Of a stretch of DNA of 48,425 bases, positions 8,192 to 17,849 are shown one piece after another. Below the pieces are notes generated by a model. That model did no database searches. It was not told the origin of the DNA and saw nothing but the letters and a program-made list of their open reading frames with translations. A program made the position numbers and the translations under genes. Positions within the stretch are counted from its first letter, which is position 1, and each line of letters opens with the position of its first letter. The stretch is taken from positions 1 to 48,425 of IMG/VR virus record IMGVR_UViG_3300024257_000016. One strand, 5' to 3'. The DNA is from a virus.

Positions 8192-11061
8192 TATTTAATC
8201 TTCTTTGGCTTGTAAGAAATTTCTATTGAGTCAATAGATTCATCAGCATAGAACTCGCCATATGCATGCAATATAATAAATGCACCCTTGCCTCTTGTTC
8301 TTATTTTATTAGACCCAGAAACTACCGCCTCTGTATCAGTGGCAACAGTAGCGGCAATGTCCGATGATGCCGTAGCTCCAATAATTATTTCGCCAGCATA
8401 AGTACTGGAAAAATAAATCTTCTTTATCTTTTTAACAATACCCTGTCTTCCAATAGCATTAGGACCAGAATCTATTTCCCAAAGTATACTACCGGCTTCG
8501 CTAGAGCCGACTCTTATGCCAAGAGTACTGACATTAGAATAATATTCTTCACCATCGGCGCCATCAAAGAAAAACATCTCGTACACGTCTGTAAGTTCGG
8601 CTGTGCCTAATTCGTGAGTATGCCACGCCCCTCCAACAAAATCATAAACCAAAACATTTGTCCCATCTGAGTAGTCCTCAACGACCCACAGCTGTTTCTT
8701 GATATTGTTATACGCAAGCATTTTGATGGAGGGGAGGCCACCGACCTTGCTAGTATATCTTGATTCTATTTTATTCACGGTCAAGTCAACTACTTTTGTA
8801 CCGTCAAACAAATAAACTCCGTGCTTTCCGCACCATGCAATACCAAACGGAGTCTCTACGATATGCCTTTTACTCAAGCACCCGTCAGCTAAATGCCCGC
8901 CCAGTATTCTCCAGGAAGACGATGCTCCGCCACTCGCATCTATAAAATGAACAGCTCCAGTAAAGAAACAAACAATGATTGACTTAAATGATTTAACCGC
9001 GACCTTGGAACCTGCATCTTTCTGCCCAAGCTCTATAAAGTTTCCTCTCCAGTCGGAAAAATTTCCGTACTCTGAAAAGAAAAGCCTGCTCCCGTAGTGG
9101 TCCAATCCGCCTTCAACGGTTTCAGTAGTCCCGCCAAGAGCGAGAAGCCTGTTTGCGTGTATGTGATATGTATCACTGATAACATTTGTTGTATCATCTG
9201 CAATTACTTCTATTGACGGTATCAGCGGATCGCTAATTCCCAATCTTGGGGAATTTAAAACCAAATCACCAGTAGTAACCATGTCGTCATAACCAAGCGC
9301 GCCATGGGGTGTAAAGGCAACGCCTGGATATTGGCCGTCTCCAAGAAACAGCATCTGATCTATATAATAAGGATATAAAGCTGCCTCAAAAGTTCTCTCA
9401 CACCACGCGCTGCCGTAAGTTGTAGCCGAAACCGTCATGTCAATTTTAGGATAATAATAAGAGCCAAAGCTGCCCATATCGCGGCCTGGCTCTTTCCACA
9501 TACGATGAACAAGGGATTTAAAGTTGGCGTTCTGCGTCTCGCCCTCAGAGTGTCCGTATAAGTACATACCCGTAGAAATCGCGCCAAGTATAACATATAA
9601 ATCATCTTCCGATTTTCTTCTCTGCTGAAAATTGCTAATTGGGATATATGATATTATTGTGTCTGCGTTGGAGCATCCATAATAATCATAATTGTAGTAT
9701 CCAATTTTTGGCAAATACCCACCGCATACTCCACGAATAGTAACCGACCTGTCGCCCTTCCATACTGCATTCGCACATGGCTTGTGGGTTAAATCTGATT
9801 CCGAATAACGATGTAGTGGTATATATTTAAAATACTCCTGGCCGGCAAAATCGGCACCCTCTGCGGCCTGCCACCCCATATACTCGAAGTGACTCCGATA
9901 GCCATCATCTTCATCAGTAATCAGGGTCGACCCTGAATTATAATGCCCAATGGCACCACTACCAGCGCGAAGCAATTGCGACCCATCGGCCGTCATTGTG
10001 TACGACTGAGAACCGATTGATTCATTTACTGCGTCTTCTGTCAAATCTATAGTTCTCGCAAGCTCCCAATCAAGCCCTTCAGTCTTTCCGTTTATTCTAC
10101 GAAATATCCTAATGGCTGAAATGTCCGTATTCGCAGAAAGATAGCTTTTGCTAACAAATAGATTTAATGAAATTCTTCCCCTGGCCGCACTGCACGTACC
10201 ATTAACAACGCCCTCACTTAATCCGGAAAGCGCTCCATCTCTAAATACTGCCTGAATCCTATACTCAAGCCTTTCACTTGCTTCCAAATAATCTATCTGG
10301 CCACCAACAAGATCTTCTACATAATCAGAAACTCTCTCTGATTCAATAAACCCTAAAACCAAAACAACATCTTCGCTTGCGTCCGAATATTCGCTGCCCA
10401 AAGATGGAGCGTCTTTCTTTAAGCTCGTAACCATCCATTCATCACTAACAGAATACAAGAACTCGCCAACATCTAAATCCGCCTCCGATGCGTTAACTAA
10501 ACGCTCGCCATAAATTGTAGACCCATCAAGTTCGTCATAAGTAATATCGGTAGTATCAATAGCTGCTGCAGAAATAATATCATGTCCCGAAACATACGAA
10601 AGAATATAAACTGAATACGCCCAATTATCTTCGTCCTGCTTAGCGCCGCCATAAACAAATATATAAAACCTGCCATCAACATCTTCAATAAAGCACTCAT
10701 CAATATCGACCAAATCATACTCGCCGCTCACTGATGCACATATTGTTTCGCTCAGTGCCGGAGTATAGCCATGCAAATTAATTATTAAATTACTTCCGTC
10801 ATTTTCTAACTCTATTACTCCGTTGCCGCCCCACGTAACAGATCCAGAAGGATCGTGCATCTGCATTCCACAATACTTACCACAGCCGGCCCCATCAGGA
10901 AAGTCCGTACTCGTCCATTGCTTGCGAGGGCGAAGCTCGCCCGGTCTGTCCAATTCAAGATTAACCAGCTCTCGAACATAGCCTGGAGTTATGTCACCAT
11001 CGGTAATACCGAGGTGCCACATTATTTCTAATATCTGTTTCGGTATCTCTGGATACTGCAT
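8191..11061 (-). CDS. Tail nozzle / stabilization-type protein with beta-propeller, 956 aa
   Basis: Begins MQYPEIPKQILEIMWHLG and soon has a GELRPRKQW segment typical of tail-tube closure proteins that wrap the portal-adaptor ring. The middle contains a fibronectin-like stretch (YRIQAVFRDGALSGLSEG). The C-terminal half has propeller-type blades, for example FFTGAVHFIDASGG followed by GIAWCGKHGVYLFDGTKVVDL. This pattern is common in podovirus nozzle and stabilization proteins. It sits directly after the adaptors and before the putative receptor-binding protein, as expected for the distal end of a short tail. Start and stop overlap the neighbours by one base (TAATG). Fold and position are convincing; exact family membership is not shown. 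Confidence 0.65.
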   Translation of the reverse strand: MQYPEIPKQILEIMWHLGITDGDITPGYVRELVNLELDRPGELRPRKQWTSTDFPDGAGCGKYCGMQMHDPSGSVTWGGNGVIELENDGSNLIINLHGYTPALSETICASVSGEYDLVDIDECFIEDVDGRFYIFVYGGAKQDEDNWAYSVYILSYVSGHDIISAAAIDTTDITYDELDGSTIYGERLVNASEADLDVGEFLYSVSDEWMVTSLKKDAPSLGSEYSDASEDVVLVLGFIESERVSDYVEDLVGGQIDYLEASERLEYRIQAVFRDGALSGLSEGVVNGTCSAARGRISLNLFVSKSYLSANTDISAIRIFRRINGKTEGLDWELARTIDLTEDAVNESIGSQSYTMTADGSQLLRAGSGAIGHYNSGSTLITDEDDGYRSHFEYMGWQAAEGADFAGQEYFKYIPLHRYSESDLTHKPCANAVWKGDRSVTIRGVCGGYLPKIGYYNYDYYGCSNADTIISYIPISNFQQRRKSEDDLYVILGAISTGMYLYGHSEGETQNANFKSLVHRMWKEPGRDMGSFGSYYYPKIDMTVSATTYGSAWCERTFEAALYPYYIDQMLFLGDGQYPGVAFTPHGALGYDDMVTTGDLVLNSPRLGISDPLIPSIEVIADDTTNVISDTYHIHANRLLALGGTTETVEGGLDHYGSRLFFSEYGNFSDWRGNFIELGQKDAGSKVAVKSFKSIIVCFFTGAVHFIDASGGASSSWRILGGHLADGCLSKRHIVETPFGIAWCGKHGVYLFDGTKVVDLTVNKIESRYTSKVGGLPSIKMLAYNNIKKQLWVVEDYSDGTNVLVYDFVGGAWHTHELGTAELTDVYEMFFFDGADGEEYYSNVSTLGIRVGSSEAGSILWEIDSGPNAIGRQGIVKKIKKIYFSSTYAGEIIIGATASSDIAATVATDTEAVVSGSNKIRTRGKGAFIILHAYGEFYADESIDSIEISYKPKKIK

Positions 11062-11411
11062 TAAATCCCGCCAGTCTTTATAACTCCAGTAGTCCCATCA
11101 AAATCATCATCTCCATACACGCGCCTGACTTCTCTTTCAAGAAGATAAGATTGCTGCATGAAATAAGTGGCCTTAGTAATATCTCCACTCATTTCAGAAA
11201 GTCTTCGTTGTACTCTATTCATAACCAACTGAACAAGCTCTTCTGAAAGCGGAACGTCTTGTTCCATTATCTCGCCATCAAAGCCGCCTTCGGCGGCCCT
11301 GTCAAACGCAGACAGATCGTATCCATTATGATACACCGCAACATTGGCGGCAATAGCTGGGGCCGGATAGACCCATAGTTGACCGTCAGACCAAGACCAA
11401 TGTAAATCCAT
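11061..11411 (-). CDS. Adaptor-type head-tail joining protein, C-terminal half, 116 aa
   Basis: Contains W-S-D-G-Q-L-W-V-Y-P-A-P followed by a beta strand and Y-H-N-G-Y-D-L, then P-L-S-E-E-L-V-Q-L-V-M-N and a long helix. This is the usual C-terminal half of phage neck adaptor proteins (the weight/pressure strand ending in PxP, then a helical bundle). The N-terminal half of that fold seems to be the separate 93-aa gene just upstream. The ATG overlaps that gene's stop by one base (TAATG). The protein probably joins the portal to the nozzle. Confidence 0.5.
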   Translation of the reverse strand: MDLHWSWSDGQLWVYPAPAIAANVAVYHNGYDLSAFDRAAEGGFDGEIMEQDVPLSEELVQLVMNRVQRRLSEMSGDITKATYFMQQSYLLEREVRRVYGDDDFDGTTGVIKTGGI

Positions 11412-11692
11412 TACTGCCTCCCCGATTGATATTCCGTACCAAGAGCCTCATACATTGTTTTCCATGGCACTTTTACATACCTTTTGCCCTCTACGAATAC
11501 ATCTGTTACTGGCGGCCTGAAGTCGGTACCAAGAGAATATGTTCCCTCTCCGACATAGCTAGAGAATTCTGATTTAGAAAATGTTTTCGATATGTACTTT
11601 AATTCTCCATGCAATATGTTGAGAAACATCTGCCTTGAAATATCAGCACCAAAAACAATAATGGCCTGCTCGTACAATTCTTTAATTTTCAT
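11411..11692 (-). CDS. Adaptor-type protein, N-terminal half, 93 aa
   Basis: Starts MKIKELYEQAIIVFGADISRQ, a helix pair typical of the start of head-tail adaptors. It then has S-L-G-T-D-F-R-P-P-V-T-D-V-F-V-E-G-K-R-Y, the usual 'defined position then beta hairpin' section. The gene ends just where the adaptor fold would continue, and the next gene supplies that continuation. The stop overlaps the next ATG by one base, so both halves are likely made in equal amounts. Alternatively it is an independent small neck protein. Confidence 0.45.
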   Translation of the reverse strand: MKIKELYEQAIIVFGADISRQMFLNILHGELKYISKTFSKSEFSSYVGEGTYSLGTDFRPPVTDVFVEGKRYVKVPWKTMYEALGTEYQSGRQ

Positions 11693-12309
11693 TACCTGCT
11701 ATCCTGACTGCCCATATTAATTTGAGCGCCCTTGCCCTTTGCAGCGATATACACACTAGACATCTTTGACTGATATAAATTCATGTCTCCAACCTGAGCA
11801 GCTGCAGTTCCAATCGCGTAATCTATAATCATGTAATGCAGTGACGCATTGAAGTCCGGAGAGCCGGAATCGTCCGCGTATGTCGCAGTCTCACCAGTAA
11901 CGGTTACGTAATAAGTTGGCTCTTTTAAAAATGTTAAGTCAAAATCCTCTCCTTCCCCTGGAGCCGGCGAAACGTTTACCCCGCCAGCCGAAACCGAAGC
12001 GATAGTATCATATGTACCGATGCTTTTAAATGTCTCAAAATTAATTTTCGGCATAAGCCTGAATAAAGCACCAGAGCTATCTGCCAAAGCTATCTCTTTT
12101 ATAAATCCATCTGGAGCATTCCCTGCGCCTGATTCATATATGGTTACGACTTTAGTAGAATGAAGTTCTTGTAGCAACGACGGTGGCAGCGTGTTAACGA
12201 TCCAAGACTGAGCAGCGTCAACCGCTTCTCCAAATTGAAACTGGCTTATTTTAGTAGCATGTTCACCAAGCCCTAAATAAAAAGAAGCCCTGATTTCTCC
12301 ATATAACAT
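11692..12309 (-). CDS. Putative neck/adaptor protein, 205 aa
   Basis: An N-terminal helical region is followed by a beta-rich middle (FLKEPTYYVTVTGETATY) and a C-terminal helix (AIGTAAAQVGDMNLYQSKMS). The helix-beta-helix order resembles head-tail adaptor proteins that count residues per DNA-passage ring. It lies between the capsid-proximal neck gene and the split adaptor. It overlaps the next gene by one base and lies 3 bases after the previous one. Family not identified; the structural role is inferred from position. Confidence 0.5.
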   Translation of the reverse strand: MLYGEIRASFYLGLGEHATKISQFQFGEAVDAAQSWIVNTLPPSLLQELHSTKVVTIYESGAGNAPDGFIKEIALADSSGALFRLMPKINFETFKSIGTYDTIASVSAGGVNVSPAPGEGEDFDLTFLKEPTYYVTVTGETATYADDSGSPDFNASLHYMIIDYAIGTAAAQVGDMNLYQSKMSSVYIAAKGKGAQINMGSQDSR

Positions 12310-12312
12310 AAT

Positions 12313-13446
12313 CTATCCTTCTTGTTCTGCAGGAGCACCTGCGAGTGTTGCCAAAATTTGGCGGAATTCTTGGTACAATGCTGCGTACGCATTCAACTCA
12401 TCGTCCTGCTGTCTTGCCTGCGCAGCCGCATAAGCAGAGATAGCGCCTATCCATTTATCCGGAATATGAGAAAGCACCGATGGGTTTTTTACAAACCAAA
12501 CCTTTGCATCTCTATTATATGCCGGATGATAAAAGAACCTATCACCAGACAAGGCATAGCCCGGCCTGTCATCTGAAAACTGAAAATTTAAAAATCCAGT
12601 ATGAAAATCAAAAAGATCTTCGGTAACTTGTATCCCTGGAATATTAAAATCAAACGAAGAAATACTTGCTGTATTTTTTTCTACGTGCGCTCCATAAAGA
12701 GCCGTTCCTTCACCGGCCGCAATAACGTCTGGGCCGTCTACTGGAACAGATGGAAATATTCTTATAAAAAATTCTTCTGGAAGTTCTTCATGTCCAGTAA
12801 AAAACCCTCCTATTCTATACCATCCATTTCCGCGATCGATACATTCTCCGGATGGGTTGTATGGTGCGCTACCGTAAGGACTAAAGCTTTCAAGAACTTC
12901 GTCGTCCCAATAAATAGAACAAGTCACAATGGCAGTTTCGCCAATTACCGCCTGAAGAGTCGTCTTGTCTGAGCCGTTTGTGTTTTTTACATTAATACTA
13001 AAAGCAACTCGCTCTCCCTCTTCAACAGTATAATTTACCGTCTTCACGGCCTGCCAATCATAGTTATCAGTAGTGACCCATATTTGCGCATCGCTGCCAT
13101 CCGGAGCGTCCGCTACTCCATTCTGAGTTAACAGGTGGTAAGCGTTATGAGGGCTCCAAGTACCGGTACTTGTCTTAAAATCAACAGGATCTGCAATTAA
13201 ATTAATAGCACCAAACTTTGCTCTGTGAAATTTAACAAAAGCAGGAATCTGCTCACCGCTGCTAGTTACAACATGCTCCAATAAAAGCGTATCTGCTTTG
13301 CCTGACGGCATAAGCGCAGCCATTTGCTGGGCTCCGTCAATAGCCCATCTAGTTATTTGATCGCTTGACGGAATAGAATCATTATCTATTGGCACATCTA
13401 TTTTAGCCCCCACTGCATAGCCTAAATCTTCCGGAGTTATTGTCAT
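12313..13446 (-). CDS. Neck adaptor protein with inserted jelly-roll-like (glycan-binding?) domain, 377 aa
   Basis: I chose the ATG at 13446 (MTITPEDLGYAV) because TAGGAGAAAAG lies just upstream; a longer frame extends to 13485 but has no ribosome site. The first 90 and last 100 residues are helical and adaptor-like (DKWIGAISAYAAAQARQQDD). Between them, from about 95 to 270, is a domain starting GTWSPHNAY, with APDGSDA, a strand-rich centre and G-N-G-W-Y-R-I-G followed by L-Y-G-A-H-V-E. This is the usual signature of jelly-roll domains attached to many phage structural proteins, often suspected to bind surface glycans. The result is a neck protein carrying an exposed decoration. Carbohydrate binding is inferred only. 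Confidence 0.5.
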   Translation of the reverse strand: MTITPEDLGYAVGAKIDVPIDNDSIPSSDQITRWAIDGAQQMAALMPSGKADTLLLEHVVTSSGEQIPAFVKFHRAKFGAINLIADPVDFKTSTGTWSPHNAYHLLTQNGVADAPDGSDAQIWVTTDNYDWQAVKTVNYTVEEGERVAFSINVKNTNGSDKTTLQAVIGETAIVTCSIYWDDEVLESFSPYGSAPYNPSGECIDRGNGWYRIGGFFTGHEELPEEFFIRIFPSVPVDGPDVIAAGEGTALYGAHVEKNTASISSFDFNIPGIQVTEDLFDFHTGFLNFQFSDDRPGYALSGDRFFYHPAYNRDAKVWFVKNPSVLSHIPDKWIGAISAYAAAQARQQDDELNAYAALYQEFRQILATLAGAPAEQEG

Positions 13447-13463
13447 TTCTTTTCTCCTATTTA

Positions 13464-13496
13464 AGCAGCAGGGGCTGGTGGGCAACCCCCACTGCT
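13464..13496 (-). promoter_or_regulatory. Hairpin between capsid and neck genes
   Basis: On the minus strand this 77-base intergenic gap folds as AGCAG-GGGG paired with CCCC-CTGCT around an 11-base loop. It is followed by TTAAATAGGAG rather than a T run, so it is not a classical terminator. A likely role is attenuation or transcript protection, keeping capsid mRNA more abundant than downstream genes. Confidence 0.45.
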
Positions 13497-13523
13497 ACGG
13501 TCGACTGACCTGCTAAAGCCATT

Positions 13524-15050
13524 CTATAGGTCTGCACCCAATTTTAGAATAGCGTGTGTTGACTCATGGCGAGCCTCAAATCCAGTCTCAGTCATGAAAT
13601 AATCAAGTTGCCCATCAATTTCATTTGTTCCTACATTTGAGAATAGCTGAGTATCGCGACTTGCAAGCGGACGCATTTCTATGTTCGGCATATCTACTAC
13701 CAGAGCATAGTCTTCGTACTTTCCGCGGAACAGAGGCATTGGAACAAATCTCAAGTTACCTACTGGTGAAGTAAACTCATTGATCTTCAGTCCAATTGCA
13801 TTTTCCGATCGCGACCAGTTGCCAAACGTGTATGTGTTACTTGTGGAATCTGCGGCATATGAACTCAACGCAAGCATCCATTTATTAGAGGCGAACACGA
13901 TCTTAGTTGAACTCGGAGAGTCAACAGTATCATCAAATATTGCCTCACACAAATCGTTAATTTTAGCAACAGACGGAGAGCTGGTATCAAAGCGGAAATC
14001 GTTATTCCACTCACCATTTTTGGTTTTGATAATACCAGCAGTAGCTTGTGGCTGCCCAACTCCAAGTCCCATAAATCTTGTCAGAGGATTTTCTGCTGTC
14101 GTTGGAAGCTCACCCCAATCAGTATGCTCAGTCCCGCCGCCCTGGAATAGAATAGCTCTCTCTAATTCAGTCTTATGCTGGATGGCCTTACGCAAGCGCA
14201 ACCTTGCCAGCTCTGGACCCCCATACATCTTAACTACTTTTAAAGTATTTGCAATGCTGTAAGGAGTCTTAAAGATCTGAGTGTAGTTATGGAATGAACG
14301 AGAAACTTTACGAGTCTCATTTGGCAAACCAGAACCCTGCGCATATCCCTTTAACGCTTCATCTGGCGTAGTAGTGTGAACCATAACTTCACAAGTTACT
14401 CCATCCGCGCCCATAGGATCTCCGGCTTCTCCTCGCCAGTCATCTGTATCGAAAGCCTCATCGGTATACACATCGGATGTAATCGCAGAAATTTCTCCTA
14501 GTACACCACCAACAACTACATCGTCATCAATTTCTTGCAACACAATAGAATTCAAGTAGAACTCAGATGTTGTATCTCCTTCATTTGAACTTGTCAACTG
14601 GCGAGAAATTGTACCATATCTCAGTGCGTTCATATTTGGCTGGAATGTATATGAAACATCTCCATTATTTATAGTCATTACAATAGTCGGCTTGTCATCT
14701 GAATAAGTATCAGCCTTGGCCGCCGCCTCAATTGCCTGCCAGTCGGCTCCGCTCTTCAGCTGAAGCAAATAAATGTGAGCATCATCGCCAACAGTTATAT
14801 ATTTAAGAGTTGCCTTAAAGTCACGATGAGTAAATAGCTCATCTTCCATCCAACTGAATACAGTGTTGTGACAAGGTGTCTTTCGTACCATGGTCGCCCA
14901 TGATAAAAAAGGACTTGCCGAAGGTGATAGTAAATGGACACGCTCTTTCATGTCCAAAACGAATCGATCTGGATTATTAAAGCCCGTGCCATAACCCATA
15001 TACTGATCTTGTGTATTTTGTGAACCTACGTCCACGCCTATAGTAGCCAT
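13524..15050 (-). CDS. Major capsid protein, HK97-fold type, 508 aa
   Basis: Position directly after portal and scaffold, and a large single-domain composition, support this. The N-terminal region V-H-L-L-S-P-S-A-S-P-F-L-S-W followed by F-S-W-M-E-D-E-L resembles SU10/DUF5309-type capsid proteins, where a proline-rich start precedes a W-x-D-E-L segment. Residues 100-210 hold a probable insertion (domain rich in D, T and Y) compared with a standard 330-400 residue capsid protein. The C-terminal half (FMTETGFEARHESTHAILKL) ends in an amphipathic segment expected in the P domain. The gene has a Shine-Dalgarno of AGGAAG type upstream and is flanked by gaps, suggesting high expression. Confidence 0.8.
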   Translation of the reverse strand: MATIGVDVGSQNTQDQYMGYGTGFNNPDRFVLDMKERVHLLSPSASPFLSWATMVRKTPCHNTVFSWMEDELFTHRDFKATLKYITVGDDAHIYLLQLKSGADWQAIEAAAKADTYSDDKPTIVMTINNGDVSYTFQPNMNALRYGTISRQLTSSNEGDTTSEFYLNSIVLQEIDDDVVVGGVLGEISAITSDVYTDEAFDTDDWRGEAGDPMGADGVTCEVMVHTTTPDEALKGYAQGSGLPNETRKVSRSFHNYTQIFKTPYSIANTLKVVKMYGGPELARLRLRKAIQHKTELERAILFQGGGTEHTDWGELPTTAENPLTRFMGLGVGQPQATAGIIKTKNGEWNNDFRFDTSSPSVAKINDLCEAIFDDTVDSPSSTKIVFASNKWMLALSSYAADSTSNTYTFGNWSRSENAIGLKINEFTSPVGNLRFVPMPLFRGKYEDYALVVDMPNIEMRPLASRDTQLFSNVGTNEIDGQLDYFMTETGFEARHESTHAILKLGADL

Positions 15051-15066
15051 ACTTTTCTTCCTTTAA

Positions 15067-15816
15067 TTATAGGTCATTCGCGTCAGGCACATAGTTGTGC
15101 CCTCCCTCGTGACTCATGTATTGATTAGCATTAGGACGATCTGTCGTACCACCCATATCGGTGATAGACGGTCCACCCGCTACTTCTTTTTTCTGTTGAC
15201 CTTTTCCCGGCAGATCGTTCTCTCCTTTTACTCTTTTAGACTGGCTCTCATATGCAGCCCATAAATCCTGCACAGTAGTGCCGCTAGGGTTTTTTAGGAA
15301 TTCTAAGAATTCATCTACCGTATGGTCCGGCACGCCGATGTCACCCAGCGTACCTACAAAAGCCTGAACATCTTCTTGAGCTTTCTGAATGGCTCGCTCA
15401 TTCGCAACCTGCGTCCGCAGATCATCTGGGGACGGTGCTTGCTTTTTAGGTGCGTCACCTTCATCTGGTGCTCCCCACGGGTAATCTGGGCTACTGTAAT
15501 CAGTATCCTCAACACCCGCGACTTCACGACTAAGCTTTTCTTCTAACACCTTGACGACATCTGGCCGAGACTTCAGTTCATCAATAAGAGCCTCATATTG
15601 CGCGAGATCATTATGATCTGCAGCCGCTCTATTGTATTTGTTCTTCCAGTACTCTGCACCTTCGTCAGGTTTGTTCTCGTTATCTGGATCAGCTGTTGTT
15701 ACTTCGCCGGATTCGAGATCTAGCTCTTTTATGTCGCCTTGGCGAGAATCAAGAGCCGTCATTTCTTCAGTAAATCCATTTTCATCTACTGCTAGTTCTT
15801 TGTTTTCCTCTGTCAT
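15067..15816 (-). CDS. Scaffolding-like protein, 249 aa
   Basis: A highly acidic N-terminal half (many D/E), a helical centre with coiled-coil character (LSREVAGVED and YESQSKRVKG regions) and a glycine-rich disordered tail. It sits between portal and capsid, where a scaffold is normally encoded, and overlaps the portal stop by 4 bases (ATGA). It presumably guides capsid assembly and is removed or retained inside. No protease motif was recognised here. Confidence 0.65.
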   Translation of the reverse strand: MTEENKELAVDENGFTEEMTALDSRQGDIKELDLESGEVTTADPDNENKPDEGAEYWKNKYNRAAADHNDLAQYEALIDELKSRPDVVKVLEEKLSREVAGVEDTDYSSPDYPWGAPDEGDAPKKQAPSPDDLRTQVANERAIQKAQEDVQAFVGTLGDIGVPDHTVDEFLEFLKNPSGTTVQDLWAAYESQSKRVKGENDLPGKGQQKKEVAGGPSITDMGGTTDRPNANQYMSHEGGHNYVPDANDL

Positions 15817-17849
15817 TTCTTAGCCTCCGTTTTAGTTTTTCGATTGGCTTTTATTTCAGCCAATGCTGTTGATACTCGCTGTTGAGTAGTCAACTCGTGT
15901 AACTTCATCCTCTCCTTGGTCATTTGAACGGCATCACCCATTCGAGCTTTCATTATAGACTTTTGGGCTTCGGCAGTTGCCTGCTGACTTGCCACAATCG
16001 TCTTCTGCTTAGATGCCATTTCTTCAACGCCCTGCTTCAACATTGCCTGCTGTAGCTGCCTGCGCAATGTTTGATTAAGTCCCTCCAGGTCCTTCATCTG
16101 TTCTTCCATTCCGTCCAGCTGACCCATAAGCTGCTGCTGTTCACCAATGCGTTCAAGTAGAGCTTCTTTATCAACTATATCAGTTTTCTTTAGTACCTCA
16201 GTTTTATCAACTAATCCGAGTTGATACATTTCAAGATACATATTCAAGAGAGCCATTCTATTCGTAGGCATCGATGCGCCATCGTTTACAACGAGATCGT
16301 ACCGGCCAGCAGAAAGGTCATTTATTTTTCTTCGCTCTCCGTTTTCAATTTCAATTCCATTAACTACAATTTCTTTTACTTCTATATTGTCCTCGCCAAC
16401 AACTCTAAGTATTCTTGGAGTGTCATAAAGCCTAGATGCTAAATCAAATACTACCAGGCCAAGTATTCGCAATGCATGATTTGCGTGTTGCGCCTTATGC
16501 CTAATCTTTCTTTGTCCAGATTCTTCTAGCGACAGCAATGCTCTATATGTATCGGGAGCATCTGAGGCATTTCCCATCATATGCGAAAATACGGACACAG
16601 CGTATTCAACGTCGCCCTTGGATTCTTGCTCTAATTGTATCCATGCAGTAGGAAGGGCCTGGGGCAGCATTTCTTTTGGAGGAGTAAATCCCTGGTGGTA
16701 CTCCATGATAAATCCAGGAGTGCTACCTTTTTCTTCATACTCTGCCTTGTTCGCTATCGACCCCTTCTCTGCCATTACTCTGTAATTCCCAGCCAGGGTT
16801 GCATTATGAATCATGATTGATCTACGTTTATTTATCTCTTGTTGCATGCCCTTGATAACAGAAACGTCACCGACTGGATACGGGTTCCTGTTATGATGAA
16901 GGAAGAATGGGACTATAGGATAACGGCTTGTAGGCATCTCCTCTATGCTCAAGGTTACATACTGCCCTAAAGTAACGGTCTTCTTTATTCTTGTAATATG
17001 CGTACTGAATACCTCTGAGTCTCCGCGAGTGAGCTGCTCCAGGTCCCATTCATCCTTCCTGTATATACCATCATCGCCGGAGGTAATATTTATTCTACGG
17101 TAAACTGGTACTTTTATTTTCTCATAGCACTCAATTATTCTCACCTTTTTGCTATTGTCATATGATGGAGAATATTGATAATCGCTATGTGAAATAGCTC
17201 CGCCGTTTGACGGGTTGCTATACGGTCTGTCCATGACCGAACCCTCTTCGGCTGCCGCCGCTCTTATCGCAGCCTTCTTGTCCGGATAATGAAAAGCAAT
17301 TGTTCCCTCATCGACCAGCCGAGAAACAATAATTGAACGTGAATCAGAAAGATCAATTTTACGACTGTTGGGATCGGGATAAACATCCCAAAGAGGAAGC
17401 GATTCAATTTGTATTTCACCGTCTCCAAAATTTTCATCAGGAGCAACCCTCACCTGCAAATAGCCGGCTCCAGTAACAAAGTAATCCTTCATTGTTTGCT
17501 GAAGCTCGCTATCCGCATTGCTGTTATGCCATATATATGCAGCCACATCCGACCACACTGCTGCGATCTTGCTGTCTCCATCGTCTCTTGGAAAATACCT
17601 AAACGTTGGCCTCTTTGAAGTAAAGATAGCGATTTCCTGCAGGATCACTGGCATTGTTCTGTTAACAACAAGAGGAGCCATTCCCTGGGCTACTATTTTC
17701 CTTATTTCCTCATCGGTCCACTGCTTGCCGGCAAAAAAGTCTTCATCGTTGGCTGCCCCTTCTGCCCAGGGTGTTCTTTCATTTTCATAATCCCTAAACA
17801 TCCGCCAGATCCGCTCCGACACTTCGTTTTTCTTTAAAGTACTAGCCAT
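15813..17849 (-). CDS. Portal protein, P22-type, 678 aa
   Basis: Early region A-N-D-E-D-F-F-A-G-K-Q-W-T-D-E-E followed by P-L-V-V-N-R-T-M-P-V is typical of P22-like portal proteins (a wing domain with the GxQW motif, then the NRxxP loop). The length is right for this family. The C-terminal 150 residues are glutamine- and lysine-rich and look like a long coiled coil, perhaps the barrel helix that projects into the capsid. It forms the dodecameric DNA entry channel and attaches the terminase and adaptors. The ATG lies 16 bases inside the end of the terminase gene and has a GAGGG site 6 bases upstream. Confidence 0.85.
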   Translation of the reverse strand: MASTLKKNEVSERIWRMFRDYENERTPWAEGAANDEDFFAGKQWTDEEIRKIVAQGMAPLVVNRTMPVILQEIAIFTSKRPTFRYFPRDDGDSKIAAVWSDVAAYIWHNSNADSELQQTMKDYFVTGAGYLQVRVAPDENFGDGEIQIESLPLWDVYPDPNSRKIDLSDSRSIIVSRLVDEGTIAFHYPDKKAAIRAAAAEEGSVMDRPYSNPSNGGAISHSDYQYSPSYDNSKKVRIIECYEKIKVPVYRRINITSGDDGIYRKDEWDLEQLTRGDSEVFSTHITRIKKTVTLGQYVTLSIEEMPTSRYPIVPFFLHHNRNPYPVGDVSVIKGMQQEINKRRSIMIHNATLAGNYRVMAEKGSIANKAEYEEKGSTPGFIMEYHQGFTPPKEMLPQALPTAWIQLEQESKGDVEYAVSVFSHMMGNASDAPDTYRALLSLEESGQRKIRHKAQHANHALRILGLVVFDLASRLYDTPRILRVVGEDNIEVKEIVVNGIEIENGERRKINDLSAGRYDLVVNDGASMPTNRMALLNMYLEMYQLGLVDKTEVLKKTDIVDKEALLERIGEQQQLMGQLDGMEEQMKDLEGLNQTLRRQLQQAMLKQGVEEMASKQKTIVASQQATAEAQKSIMKARMGDAVQMTKERMKLHELTTQQRVSTALAEIKANRKTKTEAKK

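Noticed and set aside
13780-14262. Plus-strand 160-codon open frame opposite the capsid gene
   Set aside because: Antisense to the capsid gene, with no motif and no ribosome site.
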